From Muricoccus roseus (GTDB taxonomy: Bacteria; Pseudomonadota; Alphaproteobacteria; Acetobacterales; Acetobacteraceae): 64,000 bases of DNA. The stretch's first letter is position 1, and each line of letters begins with the position of its first letter. The stretch lies in assembly GCF_900141905.1 (NCBI RefSeq), contig NZ_FQZF01000025.1, forward strand, positions 16,101 to 80,100, given 5' to 3'. Shown here in pieces: positions 50,565 through 59,049 of this stretch. The notes under the pieces were generated by a model, which was not told where the DNA came from, did no database searches, and saw nothing but the letters and a program-made list of their open reading frames with translations. Position numbers and translations under genes: made by a program.

Positions 50565-50823
50565 CCGGAGAGGGCGCTGCCCTCTCCGGACCTCACCTGC
50601 CAAGGGCCTGAGGCCCTTGGAACCCCATCTGACTGCCGTGGATACCGTTGATCGGCGGGGTCTCTGGTGGACGGCCCTATTCCTGCCGTTGCAGTCGCCT
50701 GAGGTCCTAGACCTCAGGCGCACCGCCAGCCGAACGATTCCAACTCGAAGAAAAAGATGATGGTCGAAGGCATTGCCTTCGACGGGTCCGGGGAGAGGAA
50801 GAATTCCTTCTTCCTCTCCCCGG
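50565..50823. repeat. Array of five perfect hairpins in one intergenic gap
   Basis: Five uninterrupted stem-loops follow each other: 50565-50589 (11-bp stem, GCT loop), 50600-50620 (9 bp, TGA), 50696-50720 (11 bp, CTA), 50763-50783 (9 bp, ATT) and 50788-50823 (16 bp, TTCC). Between them and in the rest of the 50546-50857 gap I see no gene. The array lies between the convergent AbgB-like and TctC genes, so at least some stems should act as bidirectional terminators. The last stem recurs as an exact inverted copy at 57278-57313. Confidence 0.8.
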
Positions 50824-50857
50824 GACCGACCAGCAGCTCAAAACAAGAGCGGAGCGT

Positions 50858-51844
50858 TCAGTCCGCCTTAATCCCGGCCGCCCGGATGATCGGCTCCCAC
50901 TTCGCGATCTCGTCGTCCAGCCACTTCTTCGCCGTGGCCGGCGTGGTGTCGGAGCGGGTCTCCATCGTGAGGTCGGAGAGGCGCTGCTTCACGCTCTCCA
51001 TCGCCATCACCTTGTTGAAGGCCTCGTTGATGGTGTTGACCACCGGCTCGGGCGTGCCGGCCGGGGCGAAGACCATGTGCCAGGTATAGGCCTCGTAGCC
51101 CGGCACGCCGGCCTCCTGGAAGGTCGGGATGTTCGGCACCTGCGGGATGCGGTGCGCGCCGGAGATGGCCAGCCCCTTCACCTCGCCGCGGGTGACGAAG
51201 GGCAGCGCGGAGTTCGCCACGTCCAGCATCATCGCGACCGTGCCGTTCAACAGGTCCGGCATGGCGGCGGCGGAGCCGCGGTAGGGAACGTGGTTCACCC
51301 GCAGGCCACCGGCCTGGCGCAGGAACAGCTCGCTCGCCAGGTGCAGGGCGGCGCCGTTGCCGGTGGAGGCGTAGTCGTACTTGCCCGGGTTCTTCTTGAT
51401 CAGCTCGATCAGCTCGGGAAGCGTGTTCGCCGGGATGTCCTTGTTCACCATCATCAGCATCGGGATGACGCCGGTCAGCGCGACGGGGGTGAAGTCCGCC
51501 AGCGGGTCGAAGGGCAGGCGCGGGAAGATCGCGCGCAGCGCGGCATGGGCGATGGTCGTGTAGAGCAGCGTCTGCCCGTCCTTCTGCGCCTTCGCCACCA
51601 CGTCGGAGCCGACCACCACGCCGGCGCCCGTGCGGTTCTCCACGATCACGCGCTGCGGCAGCATCTTGGACAGCTCATCGGCCACGAGGCGCGCGGGCAC
51701 GTCGGTCGGGCCACCGGCGGCAAAGGGCACGACGAGGCGCACCGGGGCGCTCGGCCAGCTGCCCTGGGCGCGGAGCGCGGGGGCGGCGAGCGGCGCGGCG
51801 GCGAGGCCCGCGGCCCCGGCGATGAGGTGACGACGCGGAATCAT
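50858..51844 (-). CDS. Bug/TctC family periplasmic binding protein
   Basis: This gene encodes 328 residues. MIPRRHLIAGAAGLAAAPLA with a later LRAQG is a Tat-like signal peptide. The mature part follows the Bug pattern: VRLVVPFAAGGPTDVPARLV, VIVENRTGAGVVVGSDVVAK, FTPVALTGVIPMLMMVNKDI, VNHVPYRGSAAAMPDLLNG and LPFVTRGEVKGLAISG. Such proteins bind carboxylates or amino acid derivatives for tripartite tricarboxylate transporters or act as orphan sensors. No TctA/TctB partner is near. The gene follows the diaminopropionate ammonia-lyase gene on the same strand by 33 bases, which hints at a related ligand. Confidence 0.9.
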   Translation of the reverse strand: MIPRRHLIAGAAGLAAAPLAAPALRAQGSWPSAPVRLVVPFAAGGPTDVPARLVADELSKMLPQRVIVENRTGAGVVVGSDVVAKAQKDGQTLLYTTIAHAALRAIFPRLPFDPLADFTPVALTGVIPMLMMVNKDIPANTLPELIELIKKNPGKYDYASTGNGAALHLASELFLRQAGGLRVNHVPYRGSAAAMPDLLNGTVAMMLDVANSALPFVTRGEVKGLAISGAHRIPQVPNIPTFQEAGVPGYEAYTWHMVFAPAGTPEPVVNTINEAFNKVMAMESVKQRLSDLTMETRSDTTPATAKKWLDDEIAKWEPIIRAAGIKAD

Positions 51845-51877
51845 CAGAACGTACTTCCCTGGCGAATGGAGGTTTCT

Positions 51878-53074
51878 TCACCCCAAAAGGGGCGGCGGGG
51901 AGGCCGTGTCAACGCCCGATCGGCTCACGAGGCGCTCATAAAGGATTCGGTCCGTTGCACCCTCGGTCCCGAAGAGCAGCACCTGGCTGTCCGTGCCCAG
52001 GCCAAGGGCTTCCCGCGCAGCCGGGTCGCGGGCGGCCAGGGCGAGGCCCGCCAGCCCGGCCACCCCGCTCTCCCCCACCTCCAACGGCGGGTCCCGCCGG
52101 GCCAGCAGGCGCATGGCGGCGATGGCGGCCGAATCAGGGATGGCCATGAAGGCGAAGGCCGCCCGTTCGAGCTCTTGCCAGGCGAGCAGGCTCGGCTCGC
52201 CGCAGGCCAAGCCGGCCATGATCGTGTCCAGTTCCCCTGGAACCGTGGTGGCGGCTCCCGCCTCCGCGCTGGCCAGCAGGCAGGCGGCACGCTCGGGCTC
52301 CACCACCACGAGCCGGGGGTCCCGCCCATGGCGGGCGCGCAGCGCGATCGAGACGGCAGCGGCCACGCCCCCGACCCCGCCCTGCACGAAGACATGGCTG
52401 GGCGGAGCCGGCAGGGCGTCGAGCGCCTCCTCTGCCATCAGCCGGTAGCCCTGCATCACCTCGCGCGGGGTTTCGGTGTAGCCGGGCCAGGAGGTGTCGG
52501 AGACGAGGTGCCAGCCCCGCTCCCGCGCGGCGGCCTCCGAGGCGCGGACGGAGTCGTCATAGGTGCCCGGCACCTCCCGCACCTCTGCGCCGAAAGCGGC
52601 GATGGCCTCGCGACGGCCCTGGCTGACGCCAGGATGGACGAAGATGACGCAGCGCGCCCCGAAGCGGCGGGCGCCCCAGGCGACGCTGCGGCCATGGTTC
52701 CCGTCCGTCGCGCAGGTGACGGTGATCGTGGCGGTGGTGGCGGCGAGCCGGCCGGATTCGAGGTCGGCGGGGCTCGCGGCATTCGCGACCCCCATCCGCG
52801 CCAGTTCCCGCTGGAGCACGCCCGCCACGGCATGGGCGCCGCCCAGCGCCTTGAAGGAACCCAGGCCGAAGCGCGACGCCTCGTCCTTCAGGTGAACCGC
52901 GCCCAGTCCCAGGCCGGCAGCGATGTTCGGCAGATCCCGCAGCGGCGTGGGGGCGTAGCCTGGCCAGGCGGTGATGGCCGCGCGCGCCCGGCGCCACCCG
53001 CCCTCGGGCAGCACGACCACGCCCGGCACGCCGTGGCGCGGGTTGGGGAGAAGGCGGAAGGGGTAGCCGGTCAT
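51878..53074 (-). CDS. dpaL: Diaminopropionate ammonia-lyase
   Basis: A 398-residue fold-type II PLP enzyme. Lys75 in FGLGSFKALGGAHAV is the probable Schiff-base lysine, TCATDGNHGRSVAWGA and VQGGVGGVAAAVSIAL bind the cofactor phosphate and substrate, and EVGESGVAGLAGL lies in the C-terminal domain. YDDSVRASEAAARERGWHLV and DTSWPGYTETPREVMQGYRL are characteristic of diaminopropionate ammonia-lyase, which turns 2,3-diaminopropionate into pyruvate and ammonia. Threonine/serine dehydratase is the main alternative but lacks these blocks. It is upstream of a Bug protein and downstream of a small membrane protein gene. Confidence 0.82.
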   Translation of the reverse strand: MTGYPFRLLPNPRHGVPGVVVLPEGGWRRARAAITAWPGYAPTPLRDLPNIAAGLGLGAVHLKDEASRFGLGSFKALGGAHAVAGVLQRELARMGVANAASPADLESGRLAATTATITVTCATDGNHGRSVAWGARRFGARCVIFVHPGVSQGRREAIAAFGAEVREVPGTYDDSVRASEAAARERGWHLVSDTSWPGYTETPREVMQGYRLMAEEALDALPAPPSHVFVQGGVGGVAAAVSIALRARHGRDPRLVVVEPERAACLLASAEAGAATTVPGELDTIMAGLACGEPSLLAWQELERAAFAFMAIPDSAAIAAMRLLARRDPPLEVGESGVAGLAGLALAARDPAAREALGLGTDSQVLLFGTEGATDRILYERLVSRSGVDTASPPPLLG

Positions 53075-53116
53075 CCGCGCAGAAGGTCACGCCGGAGGGG
53101 CGCAGGGCAAGCCGCC

Positions 53117-53476
53117 CTACCAGCAGAACAGCAGATCGATCAGCATCAGCAGGTAGCCGAGCGCCATGACCACCAGCCCGAGGAAGATCAGCACGATCCC
53201 GATGCCGTAGCGCAGCGTGTCCACGCCGTACTGCACCAGCATCCGCCCGAAGGCGACGGTGTCGCGCCCGCCCTGGCAGTTCCGCCGCGGCGGCTCGGGG
53301 CGAGCCTGTGCCAGCGACGCGGCGCAGGCCGGGAGGGGCGCGCCCCCTGCCCCGGCCAGCAGCAGCGGCAGGGCGAGGAATCCCGCGGCCATCCGCCCGC
53401 GCCGCGCGGCGCCGTGGCGGCGGCCGAGCGGAGGGGTGGCGGGGCGGGAGCGCCGCGGCGGAGGGGTCATCGGCAC
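53117..53476 (-). CDS. Small hypothetical membrane protein
   Basis: The frame encodes up to 119 residues. Two hydrophobic parts are visible: AAGFLALPLLLAGAGGAP, which reads as a signal peptide if translation starts at the ATG at 53392, and the C-terminal segment GIVLIFLGLVVMALGYLLML with IDLLFCW at the end. Between them CQGGRDTVAFGRMLVQYGVD is a neutral linker. The arginine-rich first 28 residues are probably not translated or form a cytoplasmic tail. I do not recognise a family. No operon partner is clear; it lies between dpaL and an M20 peptidase on the same strand. Confidence 0.5.
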   Translation of the reverse strand: MPMTPPPRRSRPATPPLGRRHGAARRGRMAAGFLALPLLLAGAGGAPLPACAASLAQARPEPPRRNCQGGRDTVAFGRMLVQYGVDTLRYGIGIVLIFLGLVVMALGYLLMLIDLLFCW

Positions 53477-53551
53477 GGCGTCTCCGGGCGGGGAGGCGCC
53501 TTCTCCACCGCATGTGTTGCTGGCTTGTGTCCCGCCTGGAACCGAATGCGA

Positions 53552-54739
53552 TTACAGCCCCGCCGCGTCCAGGCGGAGGATCGCGCGGGCCAGGGCCTGG
53601 GCGCGCGGCACGAGACTGGCCACCTCCAGATATTCCTCCGGGCTATGGGCCTTCCCGCCCACCGGGCCCACGGCGCAGAGCGTGGGCGCCCCGACCGCCG
53701 CGGTGAAGCCACTATCGGCGCAGCCGCCGGTGAATTCGCCCGTCACCTCCAGCCCGCTCTCGGCCGCGGCGCCGCGATACATCTCGAAGACACGCGCGGC
53801 CGCGGGGGTCTGGGTCAGCGGCAGGAACTCGCCCCGGATGGTGAGGGCGGCGCGGGTGCCGGGGACATAGGACTTCGCCACGATGTCGTGGATCTTGCCC
53901 ATGATCTCCTCCCGGTCCGCCGGTTCCACATAGCGCAGGTCGATCTGCAGCTGGGCATGCGGGGCCACGGTGTTCACGCTCTGCCCGCCGCTGACGAGCC
54001 CGACATTCAGCGTGATGCCACGCTGGAAATCGGTGAGCGCGTGGATCGCCGTCACCTTCTGCGCCAGCTCCCCGATGGCGCTGATGCCGGATTCGAAATT
54101 GCCACCCGAATGCGCGGCGCGGCCCTCGATCTCCACCGCCATGAAGACGCCGCCCTTTCGGCCCGTCACCACCCCGCCATTCGGGCGCCCGGGCTCGGAG
54201 TTGAACACCACGCGGGCGCGGCGCGCCTCGTCCTCGATCACGGGGCGGCCCTCGGGGGAGCCGATTTCCTCATCCCCCGTGAACAGCCCGACCAGCGGGC
54301 CGGGCGCGCCGCCCGCGGCCTTGAACGCCGCCATGACGAACATGTTCATCACCAGCCCCGCCTTCATGTCGGCGACGCCGGGGCCGTAGGCGATCCCCTT
54401 CTCCACGCGGAAGGGCCGGCGCTCCGGCTCGCCCTTGGGAAACACCGTGTCCCGATGGCCCATCAGCAGGATGTTGCGCCGGGCATTGCCGGCCGCCCCG
54501 GCCTCGCCCCCTGCGTCGAGCGTCGCGCGCAGGCAGTCGCCGAAGCGCTCGCCGGGGATGGTCTCCACCGGGATCCCGGCGCCCTCGAGGAAGGCGCGGA
54601 CCTGCGCGCCCACGGTATCCACGCCCGGCTTGTCGTAGGACCCGCCATCGGTGTTCACCATGGCCTCCAGCAGGGCCAGCATCTCGCCCTGGCGGCCCGC
54701 CAGCCATTCCAGCACGCGGCTCTCGGTCTCGGCACTCAT
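53552..54739 (-). CDS. M20 family glutamate carboxypeptidase-like peptidase
   Basis: A 395-residue zinc peptidase of the CPG2/ArgE group. ILLMGHRDTVFPKGEPERRP has the first zinc His and Asp, GPGVADMKAGLVMNMFVMAA the bridging Asp, and VGLFTGDEEIGSPEGRPVIE the catalytic Glu pair. The lid domain includes IEGRAAHSGGNFESGISAIG, and CADSGFTAAVGAPTLCAVG and the final HSPEEYLEV close the active site. It should release C-terminal glutamate or deacylate an amino acid. No signal peptide is seen. The start at 54739 begins MSAETESRVLEWLAG; it forms a run with the downstream-strand amidase gene. Confidence 0.87.
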   Translation of the reverse strand: MSAETESRVLEWLAGRQGEMLALLEAMVNTDGGSYDKPGVDTVGAQVRAFLEGAGIPVETIPGERFGDCLRATLDAGGEAGAAGNARRNILLMGHRDTVFPKGEPERRPFRVEKGIAYGPGVADMKAGLVMNMFVMAAFKAAGGAPGPLVGLFTGDEEIGSPEGRPVIEDEARRARVVFNSEPGRPNGGVVTGRKGGVFMAVEIEGRAAHSGGNFESGISAIGELAQKVTAIHALTDFQRGITLNVGLVSGGQSVNTVAPHAQLQIDLRYVEPADREEIMGKIHDIVAKSYVPGTRAALTIRGEFLPLTQTPAAARVFEMYRGAAAESGLEVTGEFTGGCADSGFTAAVGAPTLCAVGPVGGKAHSPEEYLEVASLVPRAQALARAILRLDAAGL

Positions 54740-54785
54740 CGGCACTACTCCAGCACGGGTTCGCGGGGCGCGGGGGCGGCGGCCC

Positions 54786-56183
54786 TCACGCCATGGGGTT
54801 GGCTTCCGGCATGGCCAGCGCACGTTCCAGCGCGCGGGCGCCGCGCAGGCAGAGGTCGTCGCGGCCCTGGGCCGCCACGATCTGCACGGCGCGCGGCATC
54901 CCCTCCGCGTCCAGCCCGGCGGCGAGGGCGATGGCGGGCTGGCGCGTCAGGTTCTGCGCGAAGGTCCAGGGCGCCCAGTCCCGCCACAGCGCCTCGGTGG
55001 GCTTCAGGGTGGGCTGGTGGGCCGCGAAGGCGGCGGTGGGCGTCGCCGCCGTCAGGACCAGATCGTATCGGATATGGAACATCGCCATGCGGTGCGCCGC
55101 CTCCACGCGCATCGCATCCGCCGCGAGGAAGTCGATGGCCGACAGCCCGCCCTCGCGCCGCGCCACCTCCTCCAGCCCGGAGTCCAGCTCGGACCGCTTG
55201 TCCTCCGGCGTCGCGGCGACGAGCTTGGCCAGGGCCACGCCCCAGACCCGGCCGAAGATCTGGCGGGTGTCGGGCAGTTCCGGATCGGCTTCCTCCACCA
55301 GCGCGCCCTCGGCGCGCAGCGTCTCGGCAGCGCGCGCGAGCGCGGCCTCGCCATCCGCGTCGAGCGGCGGCTCGTAGCCCCAGCGGCGCACGAGCGCGAT
55401 GCGCATGCCGCGCACGCCCTCCTCGATGCCCAGGCGCCACTCGCGCGGCTCATCCGGCATGCAGAGAGGGTCCCGCACATCGGCGCGGGCGATGGCGTTC
55501 ATCATCAGCGCCGCATCGCGCACGCTGCGCGCCATGGGCCCGGCGCAGGCCACCGCGCTGAAGGCGCCATGCGGCCATTGCGGGATGCGCCCGTAGCTCG
55601 GCTTGAAGCCGACGATGCCGCAATAGGCCGCGGGGATGCGGATGGAGCCACCCGCATCGGTGCCGATATGCAGCGCGCCGAAGGCCGCCGCCGCCGCCGC
55701 GCCCGCGCCGGAGGAGGAGCCGCCGGTGGTGCGCTGGAAGTCCCAGGGATTGCGCGTGATGCCGTGCAGCGGGCAGTCGCCCGGCGTCTTCCAGCCGAAT
55801 TCGGTGGTGGTGGTCTTGCCGATGATGACGGCGCCCGCCGCCTTCAGCCCCAGCACGGCCGGCGCATCCTCGGATTGCGGGCGCGGGTCGGTCGTGCGGC
55901 TTCCGCGGCGGGTGGGAAAGCCCGCCATGTGCAGCAGGTCCTTCACCGTGCAGGGCACGCCGTCCAGCGGCCCCAGCGGCCGCCCGGCCATCCAACGGGC
56001 CTCGCTCTCCCCGGCCTGGCGCAGCGCATGCGGGTTCATCACCGCGAAGGCGTTCACGGCGGGGTTGTGGCGCGCGACGCGCTCCATCACCGCCTTCAGC
56101 GCCTCCACGGGGCTGAGAGCGCGGCGAGAATAGAGGGCGAGGAGCGTTTCCGCGTTCATCAGCGCGGGATCAATGGCGGTCAT
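54786..56183 (-). CDS. Amidase signature family amidase
   Basis: This gene encodes 465 residues. The Ser-cisSer-Lys triad is present: Lys in LDGVPCTVKDLLHMAG, the cis-Ser in TTGGSSSGAGAAAAAAFG, and the nucleophile Ser in HIGTDAGGSIRIPAAYCG followed by IVGFKPSYGRIP. VIIGKTTTTEFGWK precedes the glycine-serine block. It hydrolyses an amide, but substrate range in this family is wide and cannot be read from sequence. It is transcribed ahead of the M20 peptidase gene with 46 bases between them, so both may work on the same amide-containing nutrient. Confidence 0.9.
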   Translation of the reverse strand: MTAIDPALMNAETLLALYSRRALSPVEALKAVMERVARHNPAVNAFAVMNPHALRQAGESEARWMAGRPLGPLDGVPCTVKDLLHMAGFPTRRGSRTTDPRPQSEDAPAVLGLKAAGAVIIGKTTTTEFGWKTPGDCPLHGITRNPWDFQRTTGGSSSGAGAAAAAAFGALHIGTDAGGSIRIPAAYCGIVGFKPSYGRIPQWPHGAFSAVACAGPMARSVRDAALMMNAIARADVRDPLCMPDEPREWRLGIEEGVRGMRIALVRRWGYEPPLDADGEAALARAAETLRAEGALVEEADPELPDTRQIFGRVWGVALAKLVAATPEDKRSELDSGLEEVARREGGLSAIDFLAADAMRVEAAHRMAMFHIRYDLVLTAATPTAAFAAHQPTLKPTEALWRDWAPWTFAQNLTRQPAIALAAGLDAEGMPRAVQIVAAQGRDDLCLRGARALERALAMPEANPMA

Positions 56184-56259
56184 GCGGGTCCTGAGCAGAA
56201 AGCCGGGAAGTCTCTACCCCCAGGATGGACCCGCAGCGCCGGGGACGGAACCCCGGCCG

Positions 56260-56298
56260 CCCTCCCCTGGCCCTCCCCTGGCCCTCCCCTGGCCCTGG
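56260..56298. repeat. Short tandem repeat, 11-bp unit
   Basis: CCCTCCCCTGG occurs three times head to tail, followed by the partial copy CCCTGG. It lies between the divergent amidase and deacetylase genes and could vary in copy number by slippage, altering promoter spacing. No function is evident. Confidence 0.7.
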
Positions 56299-56345
56299 CC
56301 GCCCGCCCGCCGCATCCTCCCGCCGGACCGCGTGAGGGACCCCGC

Positions 56346-57242
56346 ATGGACAAGGATGCCCGCCCCTGGGAATGGCCGGAGCCGCATTGGCGCCGCATGG
56401 TTGGCCGGGCACGCGCCGGCCGCAGCCTCGCACCCGGCCAATGGCCGGAGGGCGCGCGCTGTTGCGTCGCCCTCTCCTTTGACGCCGACCACGAGACCAC
56501 CCCGCTGCGCGACGGCGATCCGAGCCCCATGCGGATCAGCCAGGGCGAGTACGGGGCCCGCCGCGGCATCCCGCGCATCCGCGCGCTGCTGGACCGCCAC
56601 GGCATCCGCGCCAGCTTCTTCCACCCGGCCGTCTCGGCCCTCATCCACCCGGAAGAGGTGCGGGCGCTGGCCGAGGAGGGGCATGAGATCGGCATCCATT
56701 CCTGGATCCACGAAGCCAATACCACCCTGCCCCCCGGCGTGGAGCGCGAGCTGACGCTGCGCGCGGCCGACACGCTGGAGCGCCTCGCCGGGCGCCGCCC
56801 CGTGGGCATCCGTACGGCGTCCTGGGACTTCTCGCCCGATACGCTGGGCATCATCCGGGAGATGGGGCTGCTCTACGACAGCAGCCTCATGGCCGATGAC
56901 GAGCCCTATGAACTGCTGGAGGACGGGGAGCGCACAGGCATCGTCGAGCTGCCGCCGGAGTGGATCCGCGACGACGCGCCCTATCTCAACATGCAGCGCT
57001 TCAGCGGGATCCGCCCCTACACGCCGCCCTCCGCGGTCGAGGAAATCTTCCGCGCGGAGTTCGAGGGCGCCTGGGAAGAGGGCGGCCTCTTTCTCCTCAC
57101 CATGCACCCGCACATCATCGGCCACCGCAGCCGCATCACCCTCCTGGAGCGGCTGATCGACTACATGACGGCCCGCGGCGGGATCTGGTTCGCGACCCAT
57201 GAACAGGTGGCACGCTGGTGCCTCGCACGCGCCGGTCTTTAG
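56346..57242 (+). CDS. Polysaccharide deacetylase family hydrolase
   Basis: A 298-residue NodB-fold protein. VALSFDADHETTP holds the catalytic and metal-binding Asp pair, GHEIGIHSWIHEANTTLPPG contains the H-x3-H zinc site, and IRTASWDFSPDTLGIIREMG is the next conserved motif. FLLTMHPHIIGHRSRITLLE is near the end. There is no signal peptide, and the sequence resembles cytoplasmic members that act on cyclic or linear amides (allantoinase/PuuE-like) more than those acting on cell-wall sugars. Placement among amidases supports that reading, though a sugar substrate is possible. A hairpin follows the stop. Confidence 0.83.
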   Translation: MDKDARPWEWPEPHWRRMVGRARAGRSLAPGQWPEGARCCVALSFDADHETTPLRDGDPSPMRISQGEYGARRGIPRIRALLDRHGIRASFFHPAVSALIHPEEVRALAEEGHEIGIHSWIHEANTTLPPGVERELTLRAADTLERLAGRRPVGIRTASWDFSPDTLGIIREMGLLYDSSLMADDEPYELLEDGERTGIVELPPEWIRDDAPYLNMQRFSGIRPYTPPSAVEEIFRAEFEGAWEEGGLFLLTMHPHIIGHRSRITLLERLIDYMTARGGIWFATHEQVARWCLARAGL

Positions 57243-57277
57243 GGGTTGGGGCGCATGTCCTGGGCTGACGGGATGTC

Positions 57278-57313
57278 CCGGGGAGAGGAAGAAGGAATTC
57301 TTCCTCTCCCCGG
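57278..57313. terminator. Palindromic hairpin between convergent genes
   Basis: CCGGGGAGAGGAAGAA pairs perfectly with TTCTTCCTCTCCCCGG around a GGAA loop, a 16-bp stem. It lies between the stops of the deacetylase-family gene and the GPP34-like gene and is the exact reverse complement of the element at 50788-50823. A bidirectional terminator function is likely. Confidence 0.75.
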
Positions 57314-57331
57314 ATCCCTCTTTGAGGGCCT

Positions 57332-57970
57332 TCAGTGCCCCGCGGCGAGGCGGTCCCGCGTCTCGGCCAGCAGGGCGCGGCTCATCTCCTCCAGCCCCGT
57401 CACCGCGGCAATGCGCGCGGCGGCGCCCTCGGCCTCGATCTCGCTCAGCAGCAGGGCAATAAGGCCGGTGGCGGCGCAGAGCCCGGCCATGAGGGAATCC
57501 CGCGCCTCCGGCATCTCGCCCTCCAGCAGCACGGCGCGGAGGCGGGCGCGAGTGGCGTTCATGGCGGTGCCGTCCGCCTTGGGGTAGCGGCGGTCCGGGA
57601 TGAAGCCGAAGCGCCGCTTCTCCGCCCGGCGCAGCACCCCGCGCCCGACCAGCCGTTCCAGCAGGACCTGGCGCATGGCCGCCGCGCCGCCGGCCAGCCG
57701 GCCCATCCACCAGCGCGTGTCCTGCCCCTCCGGCCCGGCCGCGATCTGGGCCAGCACCCCATCCAGCAGCGCATCGCCCATCGGGCGGGGATCGGCGAGG
57801 AACATCCGGTCCAGGTCGCTGTCCAGCCGGCCGGCCAGGGCGAGCTCCATCAGGGCCGCGCCGGCCAGGGCGAGGGCGACGGCCTGGGCGGGCACGCCCA
57901 GCGGGCGGCCCGTCTCGTCGTCCAGGGTGAGGAGGAGGACCTCCTCGGGAATGCTCAGAGTCGCGCTCAT
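57332..57970 (-). CDS. GPP34/GOLPH3-like phosphoprotein
   Basis: A 212-residue all-helical protein beginning SIPEEVLLLTLDDETGRPLG, the characteristic opening of the GPP34 (GOLPH3) family. LAGAALMELALAGRLDSDLD and the mid-protein LVGRGVLRRAEKRRFGFIPD follow, as in bacterial members. The family is best known from eukaryotic Golgi and from actinobacteria, where phosphoinositide-like lipid binding is discussed; the role in a proteobacterium is unknown. It has no signal peptide or membrane helix and probably sits at the inner membrane surface. It precedes no other gene on its transcript and follows the Bug protein gene by 19 bases. Confidence 0.8.
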   Translation of the reverse strand: MSATLSIPEEVLLLTLDDETGRPLGVPAQAVALALAGAALMELALAGRLDSDLDRMFLADPRPMGDALLDGVLAQIAAGPEGQDTRWWMGRLAGGAAAMRQVLLERLVGRGVLRRAEKRRFGFIPDRRYPKADGTAMNATRARLRAVLLEGEMPEARDSLMAGLCAATGLIALLLSEIEAEGAAARIAAVTGLEEMSRALLAETRDRLAAGH

Positions 57971-57989
57971 CGCGCGGCAGGATAGCCGA

Positions 57990-58970
57990 TCAGGCGGCGG
58001 TGATGCCCGCCCCCTTTGCGACCGCGGTCCATTCCGCCGCGAATTTCGCGATCATGGCGGTGTAGGCCGCGCCCGCGAGCGGCTGTTGCGGGGGATAGGA
58101 GGCGAGGTCGGCCATCTTCGCGCGGATATCGGGCTGGGCGGTGGCGGCCAGCACCGCCTCCCGCACGGCATCGGCCACCGGCGCTGGCAGGCCCTTGGGG
58201 CCGGAGACGCCGATCCAGGTGGAGGCGGTCAGAGCGGGCAGGCCGAGTTCGGCGAAGGTGGGCACCTCCGGCACCGCCGGCACGCGCTGGGCGGAGGAGA
58301 CGGCGAGGCCGATGACGGTGCCGTCCTTGATCATCGCGACATTGGTGGTCAGCGGGTCGAAGACGCTTTCGATATGCCCGGCGAAGAGGTCCTGCATGGC
58401 CGGCGCGCTGCCGCGATAGGGCACGTGGTCGAGCTTCGGGGCGCGGGCCTCGCGCGTCAGCACCTCGCCCATGAGATGCGTTATGGAGCCGATGCCGGAG
58501 GAGCCGTAGCGTGCGCCGGCGTCCCGTGCCTTCGTGAGGAAGGCGCCCAGTGTGGGCGTGAGGGATCCCTTATTCACCAGCAGCACGTTCGCGGTGTCGC
58601 AGAGCATGGCGATGTGGGTGAAGTCCCCCACGGGGTCATAGGGCAGAGCCGGGTAGATGCCGGGGGCGATGCCGTGGGGCGAGGCATGGCTGATGACCAG
58701 CGTGTGCCCATCCGGCGCCGCCTTGGCCGCCGCATCCGCCCCGATCGTGCCGCCGGCGCCGGGCCGGTTCTCCACCACGATGCTGCCGCCGAGATTCGCG
58801 GCGATGGCGGGCGCCACCAGCCGCGCCACCACATCGGCCAGCCCGCCCGGCGGGAAGGTGGCGATGAGGCGGATGGGCTGGCGCGGCTTCCAGGGCAATT
58901 GGGCCCGGGCGATGGCCGGGAGGGCGAGGCTGGCGGCGGTGGCGGCCAGCAGGGAACGTCGGTGCAGCAT
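57990..58970 (-). CDS. Bug/TctC family periplasmic binding protein
   Basis: This gene encodes 326 residues. The signal peptide LHRRSLLAATAASLALPAIA is followed by the Bug pattern IRLIATFPPGGLADVVARLV, IVVENRPGAGGTIGADAAAK, FTHIAMLCDTANVLLVNKGS and LDHVPYRGSAPAMQDLFAGH. It is distinct from the homologue at 50858-51844. No TctA/TctB genes are nearby. It lies downstream of the gamma-glutamyltransferase-like gene on the same strand (79-base gap), so a gamma-glutamyl compound or organic acid could be its ligand; that is inference only. Confidence 0.9.
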   Translation of the reverse strand: MLHRRSLLAATAASLALPAIARAQLPWKPRQPIRLIATFPPGGLADVVARLVAPAIAANLGGSIVVENRPGAGGTIGADAAAKAAPDGHTLVISHASPHGIAPGIYPALPYDPVGDFTHIAMLCDTANVLLVNKGSLTPTLGAFLTKARDAGARYGSSGIGSITHLMGEVLTREARAPKLDHVPYRGSAPAMQDLFAGHIESVFDPLTTNVAMIKDGTVIGLAVSSAQRVPAVPEVPTFAELGLPALTASTWIGVSGPKGLPAPVADAVREAVLAATAQPDIRAKMADLASYPPQQPLAGAAYTAMIAKFAAEWTAVAKGAGITAA

Positions 58971-59049
58971 GGGCGACCCCTGCGGAAGGCGGGGCCGGCG
59001 GCCCCGTCACCGCACCGGCGTCGCAAAAGCCGTGCCGGAGTTCAGGCCG

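Noticed and set aside
51077..55561. Very long plus-strand open frame opposite several leftward metabolic genes
   Set aside because: It spans at least five genes with good family matches on the minus strand and is Arg/Gly/Ala-rich without domains.
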